60,058 nt of DNA from Methanogenium sp. (GCA_030595665.1 JAUVCV010000011.1:1-60058); one strand, 5' to 3'. Positions 18,641 to 28,206 are shown, counted from the first letter of the stretch. Notes: a model not told the origin generated them from the sequence alone. Program-made: numbers and translations.

Positions 18641-18782
18641 CTCTGATGTGTCATTTTTTCCATTGATCCCGGAGGTACTAATTGTTAAATATTTCTGATT
18701 GTTATAGACAACCATAAATATTGTTGGCAGCTGTTGGGGCCGTTGTCTTTCATGAAAACAGTATTGTTGGGGGAAAACAGAC

Positions 18783-21728
18783 ATGAAGAATTCTTTGCGA
18801 ATTCTGCTGGTGTTGGGAGTTATAATGGGGTTGCTTCCAATCATCGTATGGGCAGATCCGATTATCGATGCGGATGTCTCCATAAAATTCATCATTGATG
18901 ACGGAAATCCGGAAGATTCGCATGATAAAAACGGGTGGCTTGTTGCGGGCGGTGGTGCCTCTTCGACTATCAGAGCCAATTATACCGGCAACGTGTCGCC
19001 GCAGATCAATTATGTGAAATTTACTTCTGATGAAGGGGGTGTGTATGGCAGTGTCATGGGATATTATGTCGGTAGTTTGCCCTATTATGATGGCATATTC
19101 ACAGCGTCAGAGAATCGGGCGGGAAATGCGTCGATAGATCTGCATATCAATTATTCGGAAAATGGGGCTGGTTATGACTATTTCCGGACCGTGTACCAGC
19201 AGATTGACCATGCTACTCCAAAAAAAATCCAGAGCATCGCATTTGAAAGTGAAGTCACCATTGACAAAATGATGAACATCACGATGACGATGGAGGATAC
19301 ATATGGCAATCCGGTAACAAGTCTTTATGAGAATGAGATCAACGCCACGGCTGAGAATGTAACCTTTGAAACCACCCGGTATGCCTGTTCGGGATTCTAT
19401 GATGGTGATGGATGTGACGGGGAATTAGTGACCATTCCGGTCAATGCGGAAGGGACAGTGGTTGCAACATTTAAGGCGGGCACTGAGGCAGGCCCAAAGT
19501 ATCTGATACATGTCGTGCCGAATGTAGCTGAGAATGATAAATGGCTGACTATCACTGCTCTTGGGGATGCGGAACCGTATGCAATAGATCTCTCTGTCAG
19601 GCAGAATGATGGTGAAACACCTCCCATTCCGGCGGATGGTGAATCAAAATTTCACCTGACCTGCAGTTTGTTTGACCGGTATCATAATCCTTCAGGAAAC
19701 CAGGCGGTAAAATTCACGGATAATATTGGTGATGTGTTTACCCGGCGGACGAATAGCGATGGTCAGATCATGTTCACCTTTGGTCCTTTTGATACCGCTG
19801 CTACATTCACCATCAATGCCACAGCGGTGGAGAATTCTTCTGTTACTATCGATCGGGAGGTCCGTTTCACCAATACCTCCCCTGAAGATATGTTGCTGAC
19901 AGCAAATCCACAGTCAATGCCGTCTGCTGATGTGCAAGATGCAGAGGGAGCGGATATTCTTGCGAAAGTAATTGATGAAAGCGGAAATGGCGTCTCTGGA
20001 GAAAGGGTAGATTTCTGGATTCTCAATAAAATGGGAATATATTGTGAAGCCCAGATGGCAGAACCCACTCTGGACGCTTTTAATGCATCAACGAATGCGG
20101 ATGGTATTGCTAAAGTGCACTTTACTCCTGGTTGGTTTGTAGGGACTGATGATGATTCCTACATTCCAAATGCATTGGGGTCCTGCATGGTTTTTGCGGA
20201 ATGGATAGAGGGTGAGAAGATGAGATCGATTGATCTTGAGTGGAAAAATTATCCCTATCTTCGGGTGGAAACAGAGGTCAGCCAGGAAACTGTTGACGTG
20301 GGCGATTCGGTTGATGTGACCGTCCGTCTGATTGGGGATGGTTGGGCACTCTATTCCAAATCGATTGATGTGATGCTCTGTGCGGACCGATCCGAAAGTA
20401 TGGATGATTTAAGCAAGATGGGTGCACTAAAGGTTGCCCTGAAGGACTGTAATAAAAATGTGACAGGGGGCAGGAACAGAGTTGGTATGGTTTTTTTTGG
20501 GGGCGATGCCACACGGGACCTTAATTTCACTATAGACAAGGAGGAGGTGGACTGTGCGATTAACAATCTTGATTTGGATGGAAGCACGCCGATGCACAAA
20601 GGGCTGTATCTTGCGATAAAGGAGATTATTGAAAATCCTGGGGAAGGTGCGGTGAAAGCAGTAATTCTCATGTCGGATGGGGAATACAACACCAGTGGTG
20701 ACCCGCTTGCCGGTAGGTCAAAATATTATGAAAACTACAGTGAATTTTTACCTGAATTCCAGAATCTGAGTGTATATGCCGCCAGTAAAAATATCCTCAT
20801 CTATCCAATTGGTTTTAAAAATGATGATATTACCGTCCTCCGGATGCTTGCAAAAAGTACCTGTGGGAAATACTATTCTGCACCTACGGGTGATGACCTC
20901 GCTGAGATTTATACTAGTATTGCCCGTGAACTGAAGGATGTGGCCGGAGTCAATACAGAGATGGGTATGATATTTAATGAAATTGAGGTGGACAATGAAA
21001 TATATCAGAACAATCTCTCTTATCCGATTCTGGAATATGAATATGAGGAAAATGTTTCCACCCATGTTAAAACCTGGATCGGCTCAGGAGAATCCCTCAA
21101 TATCATACGTAAAGAAACGCTTGACCAGACCAAAGAATGGGGTGAAAACCGCCACCTGAGCTTTGATTCCACAAAGATTGGTAATATTCAGCTGGGGCAG
21201 ACATGGCAGGCGAAATTCAGGCTGACTGCAATGAAACCTGGTAATATCAATATTTTTGGTGAAGGATCATCCATCTCCTTCAATGATGGCGAGGGTCTGG
21301 CCCTGCCGAAGACCTATATCACCGCCCTGGATAATCTGAATGCCACTTGCATTGACTTCACCGGACTTCGTGTCCATGACCTGTTCTGTGAAGAATATGT
21401 GGGATACGAAGGGGGCACCACATGTCCGGTGATTGAAAACGATCTGACGGTGGACTGGAACCTGAGTTATTCCGGGAACGACACCGTAACCCAGTGCCTG
21501 TATTATGAGAAGGTGGATGACGGTTTCCGGACTCAATTCTGCACGTTTGATGAGACCGATCCGGCAAACGAGAAGCTTTATAAAAAACAGCTCTATGTTG
21601 CTGACTTCCCGCCGGGTGAGTATAAAATCAGGGTGCATGCAATGGCAGACGATGCGCCGGATTCGGTTGTTGAAACCAATGTGATATCGATTGGCAGGGG
21701 TGTAGGTAACTACATCCTCCTTGAATAA
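18783..21728 (+). CDS. secreted VWA-domain surface protein with Ig-like domains (paralogue 2)
   Basis: 981 residues, homologous to the protein at 14662 from end to end. It has a signal peptide ending at about residue 23 (VWA|DP), Ig-like domains with LAKVIDESGNGVSGERVDF, and a VWA domain with a retained DxSxS MIDAS motif (CADRSESMDD near 535). A beta-rich tail ends ISIGRGVGNYILLE. It lacks the Trp/Tyr/Asp-rich insertion of paralogue 1. Extra cysteines are scattered through the chain (for example CSGFYDGDGC), suggesting disulfides outside the cell. No anchor is seen. Confidence 0.88.
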   Translation: MKNSLRILLVLGVIMGLLPIIVWADPIIDADVSIKFIIDDGNPEDSHDKNGWLVAGGGASSTIRANYTGNVSPQINYVKFTSDEGGVYGSVMGYYVGSLPYYDGIFTASENRAGNASIDLHINYSENGAGYDYFRTVYQQIDHATPKKIQSIAFESEVTIDKMMNITMTMEDTYGNPVTSLYENEINATAENVTFETTRYACSGFYDGDGCDGELVTIPVNAEGTVVATFKAGTEAGPKYLIHVVPNVAENDKWLTITALGDAEPYAIDLSVRQNDGETPPIPADGESKFHLTCSLFDRYHNPSGNQAVKFTDNIGDVFTRRTNSDGQIMFTFGPFDTAATFTINATAVENSSVTIDREVRFTNTSPEDMLLTANPQSMPSADVQDAEGADILAKVIDESGNGVSGERVDFWILNKMGIYCEAQMAEPTLDAFNASTNADGIAKVHFTPGWFVGTDDDSYIPNALGSCMVFAEWIEGEKMRSIDLEWKNYPYLRVETEVSQETVDVGDSVDVTVRLIGDGWALYSKSIDVMLCADRSESMDDLSKMGALKVALKDCNKNVTGGRNRVGMVFFGGDATRDLNFTIDKEEVDCAINNLDLDGSTPMHKGLYLAIKEIIENPGEGAVKAVILMSDGEYNTSGDPLAGRSKYYENYSEFLPEFQNLSVYAASKNILIYPIGFKNDDITVLRMLAKSTCGKYYSAPTGDDLAEIYTSIARELKDVAGVNTEMGMIFNEIEVDNEIYQNNLSYPILEYEYEENVSTHVKTWIGSGESLNIIRKETLDQTKEWGENRHLSFDSTKIGNIQLGQTWQAKFRLTAMKPGNINIFGEGSSISFNDGEGLALPKTYITALDNLNATCIDFTGLRVHDLFCEEYVGYEGGTTCPVIENDLTVDWNLSYSGNDTVTQCLYYEKVDDGFRTQFCTFDETDPANEKLYKKQLYVADFPPGEYKIRVHAMADDAPDSVVETNVISIGRGVGNYILLE

Positions 21729-21759
21729 TTTCTTCAAAAATACTCTGCTAAAAAATGAA

Positions 21760-21831
21760 CGGATCCAGCGGGAATCGAACCCGCGTCCTTGGGTTCGAAG
21801 CCCAAGAGGATATCCGCTACCCTATGGATCC
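21760..21831 (-). tRNA. tRNA-Arg(TCG)
   Basis: Reverse complement: acceptor GGATCCA/TGGATCC with discriminator G, anticodon stem CTTGGG/CCCAAG around loop CTTCGAA giving TCG, and T arm GCGGG-TTCGATT-CCCGC. It is intronless and CCA is not encoded. It lies between the second VWA gene and the dUTPase gene, on the opposite strand. Confidence 0.96.
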
Positions 21832-21958
21832 ACCCACTTTATTCGTGGTACATGGTGATAATCATTCTGGATTGGACCTTTCTTTCTTACTGCTTCTATC
21901 TCCCTGTTTCTTTCACCAGTACCAGCAATTTTCCCCTTACAGACGCAACCTACAAACG

Positions 21959-22384
21959 ATGATTCTCTCAGAGTCAGATATTGGTGAACGAATAGCGTCA
22001 GGCAATCTGGTGGTAACGCCGTACAGCAAAGAATCACAACAGCCTGCATCCTATGATCTGCGCTCCGCAGAAGACTATCTTCTCCGCAAAGGTGAATGCA
22101 CCCTTGTTGCATCCATGGAACGGGTGGAACTTCCCCGCGACGTTGCAGCAACTCTCATGTGCCGTTCATCATTCGGCAGGCGTGGAGTTCTTATCGGTGG
22201 CGGGTTTGTGGACCCTGGTTTCCGGGGGCAACTGACACTCTGCCTCGTCAATGTTGGTCCGGAGGATATCACCATCTCTGCGGGAGAGCGGGTGGTACAG
22301 ATAATCATGCAGGAAGTAAATGCGGGAACACGTGAGTATGAAGGGCGCTACCAAGACAGCAATGGTGCCGTTTCATGCCGGTAA
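21959..22384 (+). CDS. dut: dUTPase of the dCTP-deaminase (DCD) family
   Basis: 141 residues. It has the shared trimeric dUTPase/DCD motifs: QPASYDLR near 27, CRSSFGRRG near 77 and GFVDPGFRGQLTLCLVN near 92, then SAGERVVQIIM. The position of the deaminase catalytic Glu (LEL/LEF in true dCTP deaminases) is occupied by Cys in TLCLVN, so dUTP hydrolysis without deamination is the better guess. This matches the archaeal dUTPase subfamily. It hydrolyses dUTP to dUMP, keeping uracil out of DNA. I chose ATG 21959; the frame extends upstream through the tRNA but the homology starts at MILSES. Confidence 0.85.
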   Translation: MILSESDIGERIASGNLVVTPYSKESQQPASYDLRSAEDYLLRKGECTLVASMERVELPRDVAATLMCRSSFGRRGVLIGGGFVDPGFRGQLTLCLVNVGPEDITISAGERVVQIIMQEVNAGTREYEGRYQDSNGAVSCR

Positions 22385-22446
22385 AATGGTATTAAAAATT
22401 TTATAAGGAAAGCGTCAAACCCCTTGGTCTTTAGCCCAGAGGTAGT

Positions 22447-24744
22447 TCACTTAATCCAGAAGAGGTCGTCACCCGTGTCGTCATCTTCCGGCTCGCTCTC
22501 TTTTTCGTACCCACTCGCGATGGTCCCTTTTTTGTAAGCTGACTTTTTTTCCGGCTCTTTTGTTTCTTTCTGTGTTTTACTCATCCGTCGTTCTGCGCGG
22601 GTGAGAAGGTCATCTTTTGGTGCAGGCACTCGTGCAGACATCTTCACATCCCCGCCGAGACTTTCCTTTGTTTTTGGGGAGCCACGTGACAGGCGTACTG
22701 AACCTCCCATGAGTGCACCGTCATTTGGGCGTATTCCGGATGATTTTACCGAGATCTTATTCCCCATGAGTGCACCATCATCTGGGCGTATTCCGGATGA
22801 CTTTACCGAGATCTGATTCCCTATGAGTGCACTGTCGTTCGCCTTTGGTGAAGAAGAAACTGAAACTGATCGTCCCATATAGGCGGAATCGTCTGGCCCT
22901 TTGACAAATGAAACGTTTACCTCTTTCCCCTCGAATGAAGCGTCATTTGGACGCTTATCCTGTTTGCCAATACTAATTTTCTCTCCTACCAGTGCCGAAT
23001 CACGGGGGCCTTTATTGTCAGATGAGGGGATATCTTTCAGGCCGAATATGGAGTCTTTTGGTGCTTTATTTTCTCCCCCGTCTGTCATCCGGGTCATATC
23101 GGCGATATTTCGTTCCTGCCGGCCAGGCATTGAGAGTTGCACATCATTACCTTTTTTTTTCGCCTTTATATCAACAGAGATCATATCATATTTTGTATTC
23201 CCTTTTGTTTTCTCACTGCGTGCTACACCGCCAAGGGTAATCATCCCGTCATTCAGTATCTGTTTGCCATCTTCTGCTGCCATAGTCCCCTCCCATTTTG
23301 CTATATCCTGAAGGTTTTCTTCCCTTTCTGTAGAGGAATACGAGGGATCTCCTCCATCGTCCTGCCAGGTATAATCCCCTTCTTCAAATATTGTTTCCGT
23401 TTCACGGTCCTGTGGAAATTCGGATTCTGCTGCTTCATCTTCAAAGAGGTCTGTTATGTCAAAGTCGTTCTTCTCTTCTTCTCTTGCGCCGCTCTCGGAC
23501 TGAATGAGTTCAGGAGTTGATGCTGTCCCTTCCTCCTCTTCACCTTTTAAAATGCCGCTGTTCTCTTCTTTTAGCGGTAAGAATTCCTTCTCCTCTGCCG
23601 CATGTTCCTGCTCATATTCATACTCACGCCGGATTTCGTTCAGCTCGGTTACCCGGGGGATATTTGTGATGCCGGCGAGGACGATGATGATGCCTACAAA
23701 CCGGGTATTCATCACCGGGTAGTCACCTGATCGCATCTCCAGTCCTGAGATGCTTCGGTCAATCCATTTCCTCACTGTCTGAAACCCTTTCATTGAAAGT
23801 TCCTGTGACGGGCCTGCGATGAGGACCAGTGCTTTATCTGCGCTGGTGAGATCGCAGGGGACAGAAATTTCCTCATATACCGCACGTTTGGCGAGGGTTA
23901 CTATTCGTGTTGCCCGTTTATGGGAAGTCTCAGAGAAGTATGTGTCCGAACGCCACTGGTTGAACCGGTCCCTGAATGAGTTATGCAGGGGTTCTGTGGC
24001 GTATCCGATTGCAACAAGGCCGTTCCCTTTCAGGGTGTTTAAGACCTCACCTGCATCAAGGACAATATCTGCTGCCTCAACCCCTGTTTCGCTAAATTCA
24101 CCCGCGCGGAGAAGAAGCCCCATCTGTCGTGCAATTTTCTCATTTAAGATAGTATAAACATCACGTGGATTATCCGGAAATATTTTATGTCTATCTGAAC
24201 TGGTGGTGGTATCCTTTGCAACACTATACTGGTCATACTCTGCCTTCAGGCGTTCCTGCCAGGTCTCGTTATCAAAAAGAAATACCGCGTCAAGAACGTT
24301 TTTTACCCGTTTTAAGTCATCAGATGCCTTTGAGGAGTGACGTTTGCCCTCGTTGCGGATTGGAAGAATACACACTCCGAATATTGGTTCAATAAAGGAT
24401 TTACGCAGTTCCTCTGTGAGCTGTGGGATGGCATCAATCACGCTGCCCCCCAGGCCTGCAAAAATCATGATGGAGTCAATTTCAAAGTTGTCTCTCTTCT
24501 GGATGAGCGTCATCACCTCTTCCACATTGATGGTGGAGGTCGCGTCAAAATGGATTTCGGGATCAAGTGCAGGGAAATGCATTCGTGCATTATCCGGGAT
24601 GTTTGAAAGCTGTCGCAGGCTGTTTCCGTCTATGTCGACAGCTATCGCTGAAACGCATCCCACCCTGCTTTTCATGTCGTGGTTATACAGAAGATCAACA
24701 ATCCGTGTGCCCGCCCCGCCGAGCCCGATTGCAAGTATTCTCAT
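22447..24744 (-). CDS. divergent tubulin/FtsZ-family protein with long repetitive C-terminal tail
   Basis: 765 residues from ATG 24744, chosen because GGAGA lies 5 bases before it; an upstream start at 24768 would add eight residues. Residues 1-370 resemble the tubulin/FtsZ GTPase fold: MRILAIGLGGAGTRIVDLL at the start and FAGLGGSVIDAIPQ near 95, where canonical FtsZ has GGGTGTG. The signature is therefore degenerate. Residues 375-500 are acidic and probably disordered. The tail (about 550-715) holds roughly eight repeats of 18-19 residues (pattern P-N/D-D-S/G-A-L-x-G-x-x-I-S-V). The end is acidic (EPEDDDTGDDLFWIK). It might polymerise or bind membranes; its GTPase activity is uncertain. Confidence 0.8.
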   Translation of the reverse strand: MRILAIGLGGAGTRIVDLLYNHDMKSRVGCVSAIAVDIDGNSLRQLSNIPDNARMHFPALDPEIHFDATSTINVEEVMTLIQKRDNFEIDSIMIFAGLGGSVIDAIPQLTEELRKSFIEPIFGVCILPIRNEGKRHSSKASDDLKRVKNVLDAVFLFDNETWQERLKAEYDQYSVAKDTTTSSDRHKIFPDNPRDVYTILNEKIARQMGLLLRAGEFSETGVEAADIVLDAGEVLNTLKGNGLVAIGYATEPLHNSFRDRFNQWRSDTYFSETSHKRATRIVTLAKRAVYEEISVPCDLTSADKALVLIAGPSQELSMKGFQTVRKWIDRSISGLEMRSGDYPVMNTRFVGIIIVLAGITNIPRVTELNEIRREYEYEQEHAAEEKEFLPLKEENSGILKGEEEEGTASTPELIQSESGAREEEKNDFDITDLFEDEAAESEFPQDRETETIFEEGDYTWQDDGGDPSYSSTEREENLQDIAKWEGTMAAEDGKQILNDGMITLGGVARSEKTKGNTKYDMISVDIKAKKKGNDVQLSMPGRQERNIADMTRMTDGGENKAPKDSIFGLKDIPSSDNKGPRDSALVGEKISIGKQDKRPNDASFEGKEVNVSFVKGPDDSAYMGRSVSVSSSPKANDSALIGNQISVKSSGIRPDDGALMGNKISVKSSGIRPNDGALMGGSVRLSRGSPKTKESLGGDVKMSARVPAPKDDLLTRAERRMSKTQKETKEPEKKSAYKKGTIASGYEKESEPEDDDTGDDLFWIK
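22606..23072 (-). repeat. tandem 54-57-bp repeats inside the FtsZ-like gene
   Basis: About eight units encode the 18-19-residue repeat of the tail. The two closest units (about 22715-22827) are almost identical in DNA: CCGTCATTTGGGCGTATTCC recurs 57 bases later as CCATCATCTGGGCGTATTCC. The outer units have diverged. This indicates recent expansion of the central units by slippage or unequal exchange. Confidence 0.8.
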
Positions 24745-24969
24745 TATTTCTCCGTGTCCTGTACACAATTATATGTGCTGTGAGTTATTATGCAGACCCA
24801 CTGGTACCAGTGTACTGTCCTTCTGATGTATGATAAGTTCATATAAAATCTGTGGGTAATTGTCTTCAATTGGCTGGATTATAGAGGGGTACGTTAAAAA
24901 TGAAACCAAAATTATGGTTTTTTGTGGATGGCAGCAGGGAAATGAAGACACGCACTCAGTTAAATGATA

Positions 24970-24980
24970 ACGTATATTAG
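24970..24980 (+). promoter_or_regulatory. TATA-like element for mer
   Basis: ACGTATATTAG lies about 38-48 bases upstream of the mer ATG. A start site about 25 bases on would leave a leader of roughly 15-20 bases carrying the ribosome binding site AAGGTGA at 25002-25008. The divergent FtsZ-like gene must use a separate promoter in 24745-24950. Confidence 0.45.
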
Positions 24981-25016
24981 TCTCGATGTGTTATATGAAG
25001 TTAAGGTGAAAAACCT

Positions 25017-26015
25017 ATGAGTTATGGTATTGAATTTGTCCCCGGAAATATCACCGTGAAACAGGTGGTAAATTATTGTAAACTTGCAGAGCAGAAAGAT
25101 ATCGACTTTGCATGGATTACAAATCACTACAACAACCGCCACTGCTACCCAACCCTTGCCGCTATCGCTGAGGCAACAGACTCCATTAAGATGGGCCCGG
25201 GTATCATGAACACATTTACCGACACACCGGCAGCAATTGCTTCCTTCATGTGCACCTTAAATGAAATTTCTGACGGCCGCGCTGTTCTTGGTATCGGACC
25301 TGGTGACCTTTCCACTCTTCCGAAACTTGCAATTGAAGCATCAAAGCCTGTTTCACGCCTGAGAGAAGGTGTCCAGCAGATTGCAGCTCTCTGTGCCGGA
25401 GAGGAAGTTAAGAAAACCGGCAACATGGAATTCTTTGACTACGATGGTGCAAAGCTCACCGGTGTAACACTGCCTGCAAAGAAGAAGCAGATCCCTATCT
25501 ACATTGGTGCACAGGGCCCCAAGATGCTCGCACTCTCCGGTGAAATCGGTAAGGGAGCACTTATCAACGCATCCAATCCAAAGGACTTTGCAATTGCAAT
25601 TCCTATGATCAAAGCAGCATGTGATGCAGTTGATGAAAAGAAGTTCAAGAAGTTCGATGTTGGTGCATACACTGCAATGTCCATCGATCAGAGTGAAGCG
25701 AAGGCACGCAAATCAGCAAAGATTGTTGCAGCTTTCATCGCAGCTGGCTCCCCGGCACCCCTTCTGCAGCGCCACGGACTTGACCTTGACAATGTTGGCA
25801 AGATCAAAGACGCACTCGGACGCTTTGACTTCGGTGCAGTCGGCGGCCTCGTTACTGACGCAGAGATTGATGCATTTACCATTGCAGGTACTCCTGATAT
25901 GGTTCAGCAGAAGTGCGAAGACCTTACGAAATCTGGTGTTACCCAGATCATCTTTGGTTCTCCACTTGGTCCTGACATGACTAACTCTATCCGTCTCCTC
26001 GGAAAGTTAATCTGA
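25017..26015 (+). CDS. mer: F420-dependent 5,10-methylenetetrahydromethanopterin reductase
   Basis: 332 residues, the normal length of Mer. It reduces methylene-H4MPT to methyl-H4MPT with F420H2 in the cytoplasm, the step before methyl transfer to coenzyme M. It belongs to the bacterial luciferase-like TIM-barrel family. Recognisable stretches are MSYGIEFVPGNITVKQVV at the start, FAWITNHYNNRHCYPTLA near 35, and VLGIGPGDLSTLPKLAIE near 92. It has its own TATA element and a good ribosome binding site. It stands alone, about 1.4 kb from the convergent mtd. Confidence 0.97.
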   Translation: MSYGIEFVPGNITVKQVVNYCKLAEQKDIDFAWITNHYNNRHCYPTLAAIAEATDSIKMGPGIMNTFTDTPAAIASFMCTLNEISDGRAVLGIGPGDLSTLPKLAIEASKPVSRLREGVQQIAALCAGEEVKKTGNMEFFDYDGAKLTGVTLPAKKKQIPIYIGAQGPKMLALSGEIGKGALINASNPKDFAIAIPMIKAACDAVDEKKFKKFDVGAYTAMSIDQSEAKARKSAKIVAAFIAAGSPAPLLQRHGLDLDNVGKIKDALGRFDFGAVGGLVTDAEIDAFTIAGTPDMVQQKCEDLTKSGVTQIIFGSPLGPDMTNSIRLLGKLI

Positions 26016-26055
26016 GAGTCCACGGACTAATATCCAAACAATTTTCTTTTTTTTG

Positions 26056-26166
26056 ATGTTCTATCAATTACGCTGTATATTTTGTGGCAGTGAAACCGCT
26101 ATCTTCTGTGAGACCTGTTCGGAGATACCGGGCCGGAATGGATGCCAGCGGGTGCCAGAGGGATAA
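26056..26166 (+). CDS. possible 36-residue zinc-ribbon microprotein upstream of galT
   Basis: The frame starts at ATG 26056 and reads MFYQLRCIFCGSETAIFCET, then CSEIPGRNGCQRVPEG and a stop at 26164-26166. It has two CxxC pairs separated by eight residues, a compact zinc-knuckle pattern. The stop is 2 bases before the GTG start of the GalT homologue, so the two would be coupled. No ribosome binding site is seen, and the T-rich run just before the ATG suggests the mer transcript ends there. A chance frame is possible, but the cysteine spacing argues for a real gene. Confidence 0.45.
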   Translation: MFYQLRCIFCGSETAIFCETCSEIPGRNGCQRVPEG

Positions 26167-26168
26167 CT

Positions 26169-27113
26169 GTGAATAAGATTAATACATTATTTCAGGTTGA
26201 GGAGTGCGCCTCCAAAAATGGTGAATTCCAATACCGCAGGGATCTTCTGACCGGTCTGCAGTGTCGCATTGCGCCTGACAGGTTTCATCGCCGTATTGAT
26301 GTCCCGCGCAGACCTGATGGTTCCCATGATGAAGTGCCCTGTGTTTTCTGCCCGGAACGGGTTCATTATGATACGCCGGTCTTTCCCGATGGTTCACGTA
26401 TCACTATTGGTGAAAGTGTCACCTTCCCGAATCTCTATCCTTTTGCACGGGAGCATGTGGTGACGGTCATTACCGAGGCACATGACCCGGCAGAGATTGC
26501 AGCAGGGCAGATTGAAGATGCTCTCTGTGGGCAGATTGCTGCTTTTTCAGGCAATGACGATTATGTCTCCTGTAACTGGAACTATCTTCCGTCGGCCGGT
26601 GCCAGTATGCTGCATCCGCATATGCAGGGAATAGCAGATGCAGCTCCGACATTTCATGCCGGCATTGCCATTGACCAGTCAGAAACCTTCTGCTGCAGGA
26701 CTGGCAGGATGTACCGGGCATGTCTGCTTGAACAGGAGATGGGTGGTTCCCGTCATCTCTTCGGCGATGAACTGCCGTTTTTTGCCCATGCTGTTCCCCT
26801 GGGTGAAAAGGAGGTGCGTGCATACCTTCCGGTTCGGTGCATTGACGAGCTCGAACCCTGGTGTGGTCTTCTCGCAGAAGGGATTGAGCGGGTGATTTCT
26901 CTTTATCGCGGGGCAGGGCACTATGCGTTTAATCTGTCACTCTTCTTTGATGCAGTCGGACGGCCTGACAGGGGTTTCCGCGCGTTTTGTTCCCTCATAG
27001 CCCGCATAAATCCCAGTGCCGCGGCAATGGGTGACTCTGCGTTTATGGAACGGATGCATCTGGAACCCATTGTGATGACCCTTCCTGAAGACCTCGCAGG
27101 TTTTCTGCCCTGA
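26169..27113 (+). CDS. galactose-1-phosphate uridylyltransferase family (GalT/HIT) protein
   Basis: About 314 residues from GTG 26169, chosen because GAGGGAT lies just upstream and the small cysteine ORF ends at 26166; ATG 26142 is the alternative. CVFCPE near residue 56 supplies zinc-binding cysteines. GASMLHPHMQG near 144 is the HxHxQ active site whose middle His carries the nucleotidyl group in GalT. The enzyme would exchange UMP (or another NMP) between nucleotide-sugar and sugar phosphate. The substrate is not certain in archaea, where relatives may act on other sugars. No other sugar-metabolism genes are adjacent. Confidence 0.82.
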   Translation: MNKINTLFQVEECASKNGEFQYRRDLLTGLQCRIAPDRFHRRIDVPRRPDGSHDEVPCVFCPERVHYDTPVFPDGSRITIGESVTFPNLYPFAREHVVTVITEAHDPAEIAAGQIEDALCGQIAAFSGNDDYVSCNWNYLPSAGASMLHPHMQGIADAAPTFHAGIAIDQSETFCCRTGRMYRACLLEQEMGGSRHLFGDELPFFAHAVPLGEKEVRAYLPVRCIDELEPWCGLLAEGIERVISLYRGAGHYAFNLSLFFDAVGRPDRGFRAFCSLIARINPSAAAMGDSAFMERMHLEPIVMTLPEDLAGFLP

Positions 27114-27366
27114 GGTGCGTATGTAGAGGATGACGGCGCTGTTGGGCGCCGTGCATACAGCATCTGCTCTTTTTTTTCTGTTGTGTTTTCAAAAATGTTC
27201 TCACAAATTGTCCACTGTCGGAATGTGGGTCCTGCACGACCGGACCGTTTTTGCATATGGCAGTTGCCTGTGATTTGTATCTGGCAGCTCCCTGGATACA
27301 AAATGCCGCCTGCAGTTCTTTATCCTGCGGGACTCTGAAGACTTGGGAAAAAAAAGGTATTTGGAT

Positions 27367-28206
27367 TTACTCCGGTTTGGAGATGAGGGTTGTCTTGGAG
27401 ACGATTGTACCGTCTTTCTTGTGTGGCATACGGATGACAGCGTCACAGCCCTTCTCAATCTCACGTGCCTCTTCGCAGAGAATCATTGCGGAGCGCATCA
27501 TTTCGTGTGCGGATGCAACGATTGGAACGTAGTTCTCGAATCCCTTGGTCATGAAACAACCCTTGACGTTGACCATTGCGACTGCTGCTGCAATCTCAAA
27601 TGCTGCACGTGCCTTTGCATATGCATATGGGTTGGTGAACTCGTCTTTGACTGCCTTGTCTGCGGTCATAACGATCTTTGGGAGTTCAATGTCTGCGCCT
27701 GTTTTGCCTGCTTTGATCTGGTCAATCACTGCATCAAGTGCGAACTGCATCTTGCGGAATGCACCGGTGATGGTGAGGACCTTTACCAGGTTACCGTTGT
27801 AGTCAGACATCTCGACCGGGTCGAGGAATTCACGGCGTGCACCAATCATGGAGTCTGCCTTCTGGATGATGTATCCGAAGTCGCTCTCCTTAAGTGCTGC
27901 CCATTCTTTCTTGGTGGTGACATCGTCGGTGATGACGACGACAGGGATGCCTGCTGCTTTCAGTGCTTCACGTGCACCTACGGGGCCGGGGAGGACACCG
28001 TTTGGTGAGACAACGATTGCAAAGTCCGGCTTGTATGCAATAAGGGTGCTAACAACACGCTCGACATCCTCGACTTCGAGTTTTGTTCCGCTTGTTGCCA
28101 TAAATGTCTGCATATCTTCACGGTCTGCACGCTCGTCGAGCAGAAGCTCGACCATAACACCGCTTGCGATGTTGCCCAGTTTTGCAACTCCAACTTTAAC
28201 TACCAT
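27367..28206 (-). CDS. mtd: F420-dependent methylenetetrahydromethanopterin dehydrogenase
   Basis: 279 residues from ATG 28206 ([17 protein letters not shown]), the known N-terminus of the family; an in-frame upstream ATG at 28263 would add 19 residues across the palindromic leader. Mtd reversibly reduces methenyl-H4MPT+ to methylene-H4MPT with F420H2, the step before Mer. Recognisable segments include [15 protein letters not shown] near 23 and [15 protein letters not shown] near 70. It diverges from tfx. The leader carries two palindromes, one of which overlaps the region of the ribosome binding site (GAGAGG). Confidence 0.97.
   Translation of the reverse strand: MVVKVGVAKLGNIASGVMVELLLDERADREDMQTFMATSGTKLEVEDVERVVSTLIAYKPDFAIVVSPNGVLPGPVGAREALKAAGIPVVVITDDVTTKKEWAALKESDFGYIIQKADSMIGARREFLDPVEMSDYNGNLVKVLTITGAFRKMQFALDAVIDQIKAGKTGADIELPKIVMTADKAVKDEFTNPYAYAKARAAFEIAAAVAMVNVKGCFMTKGFENYVPIVASAHEMMRSAMILCEEAREIEKGCDAVIRMPHKKDGTIVSKTTLISKPE

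Noticed and set aside
21755-21958. N-terminal extension of the dUTPase through the tRNA-Arg gene
   Set aside because: The frame runs antisense through the tRNA and has no family similarity; the homology begins at ATG 21959.
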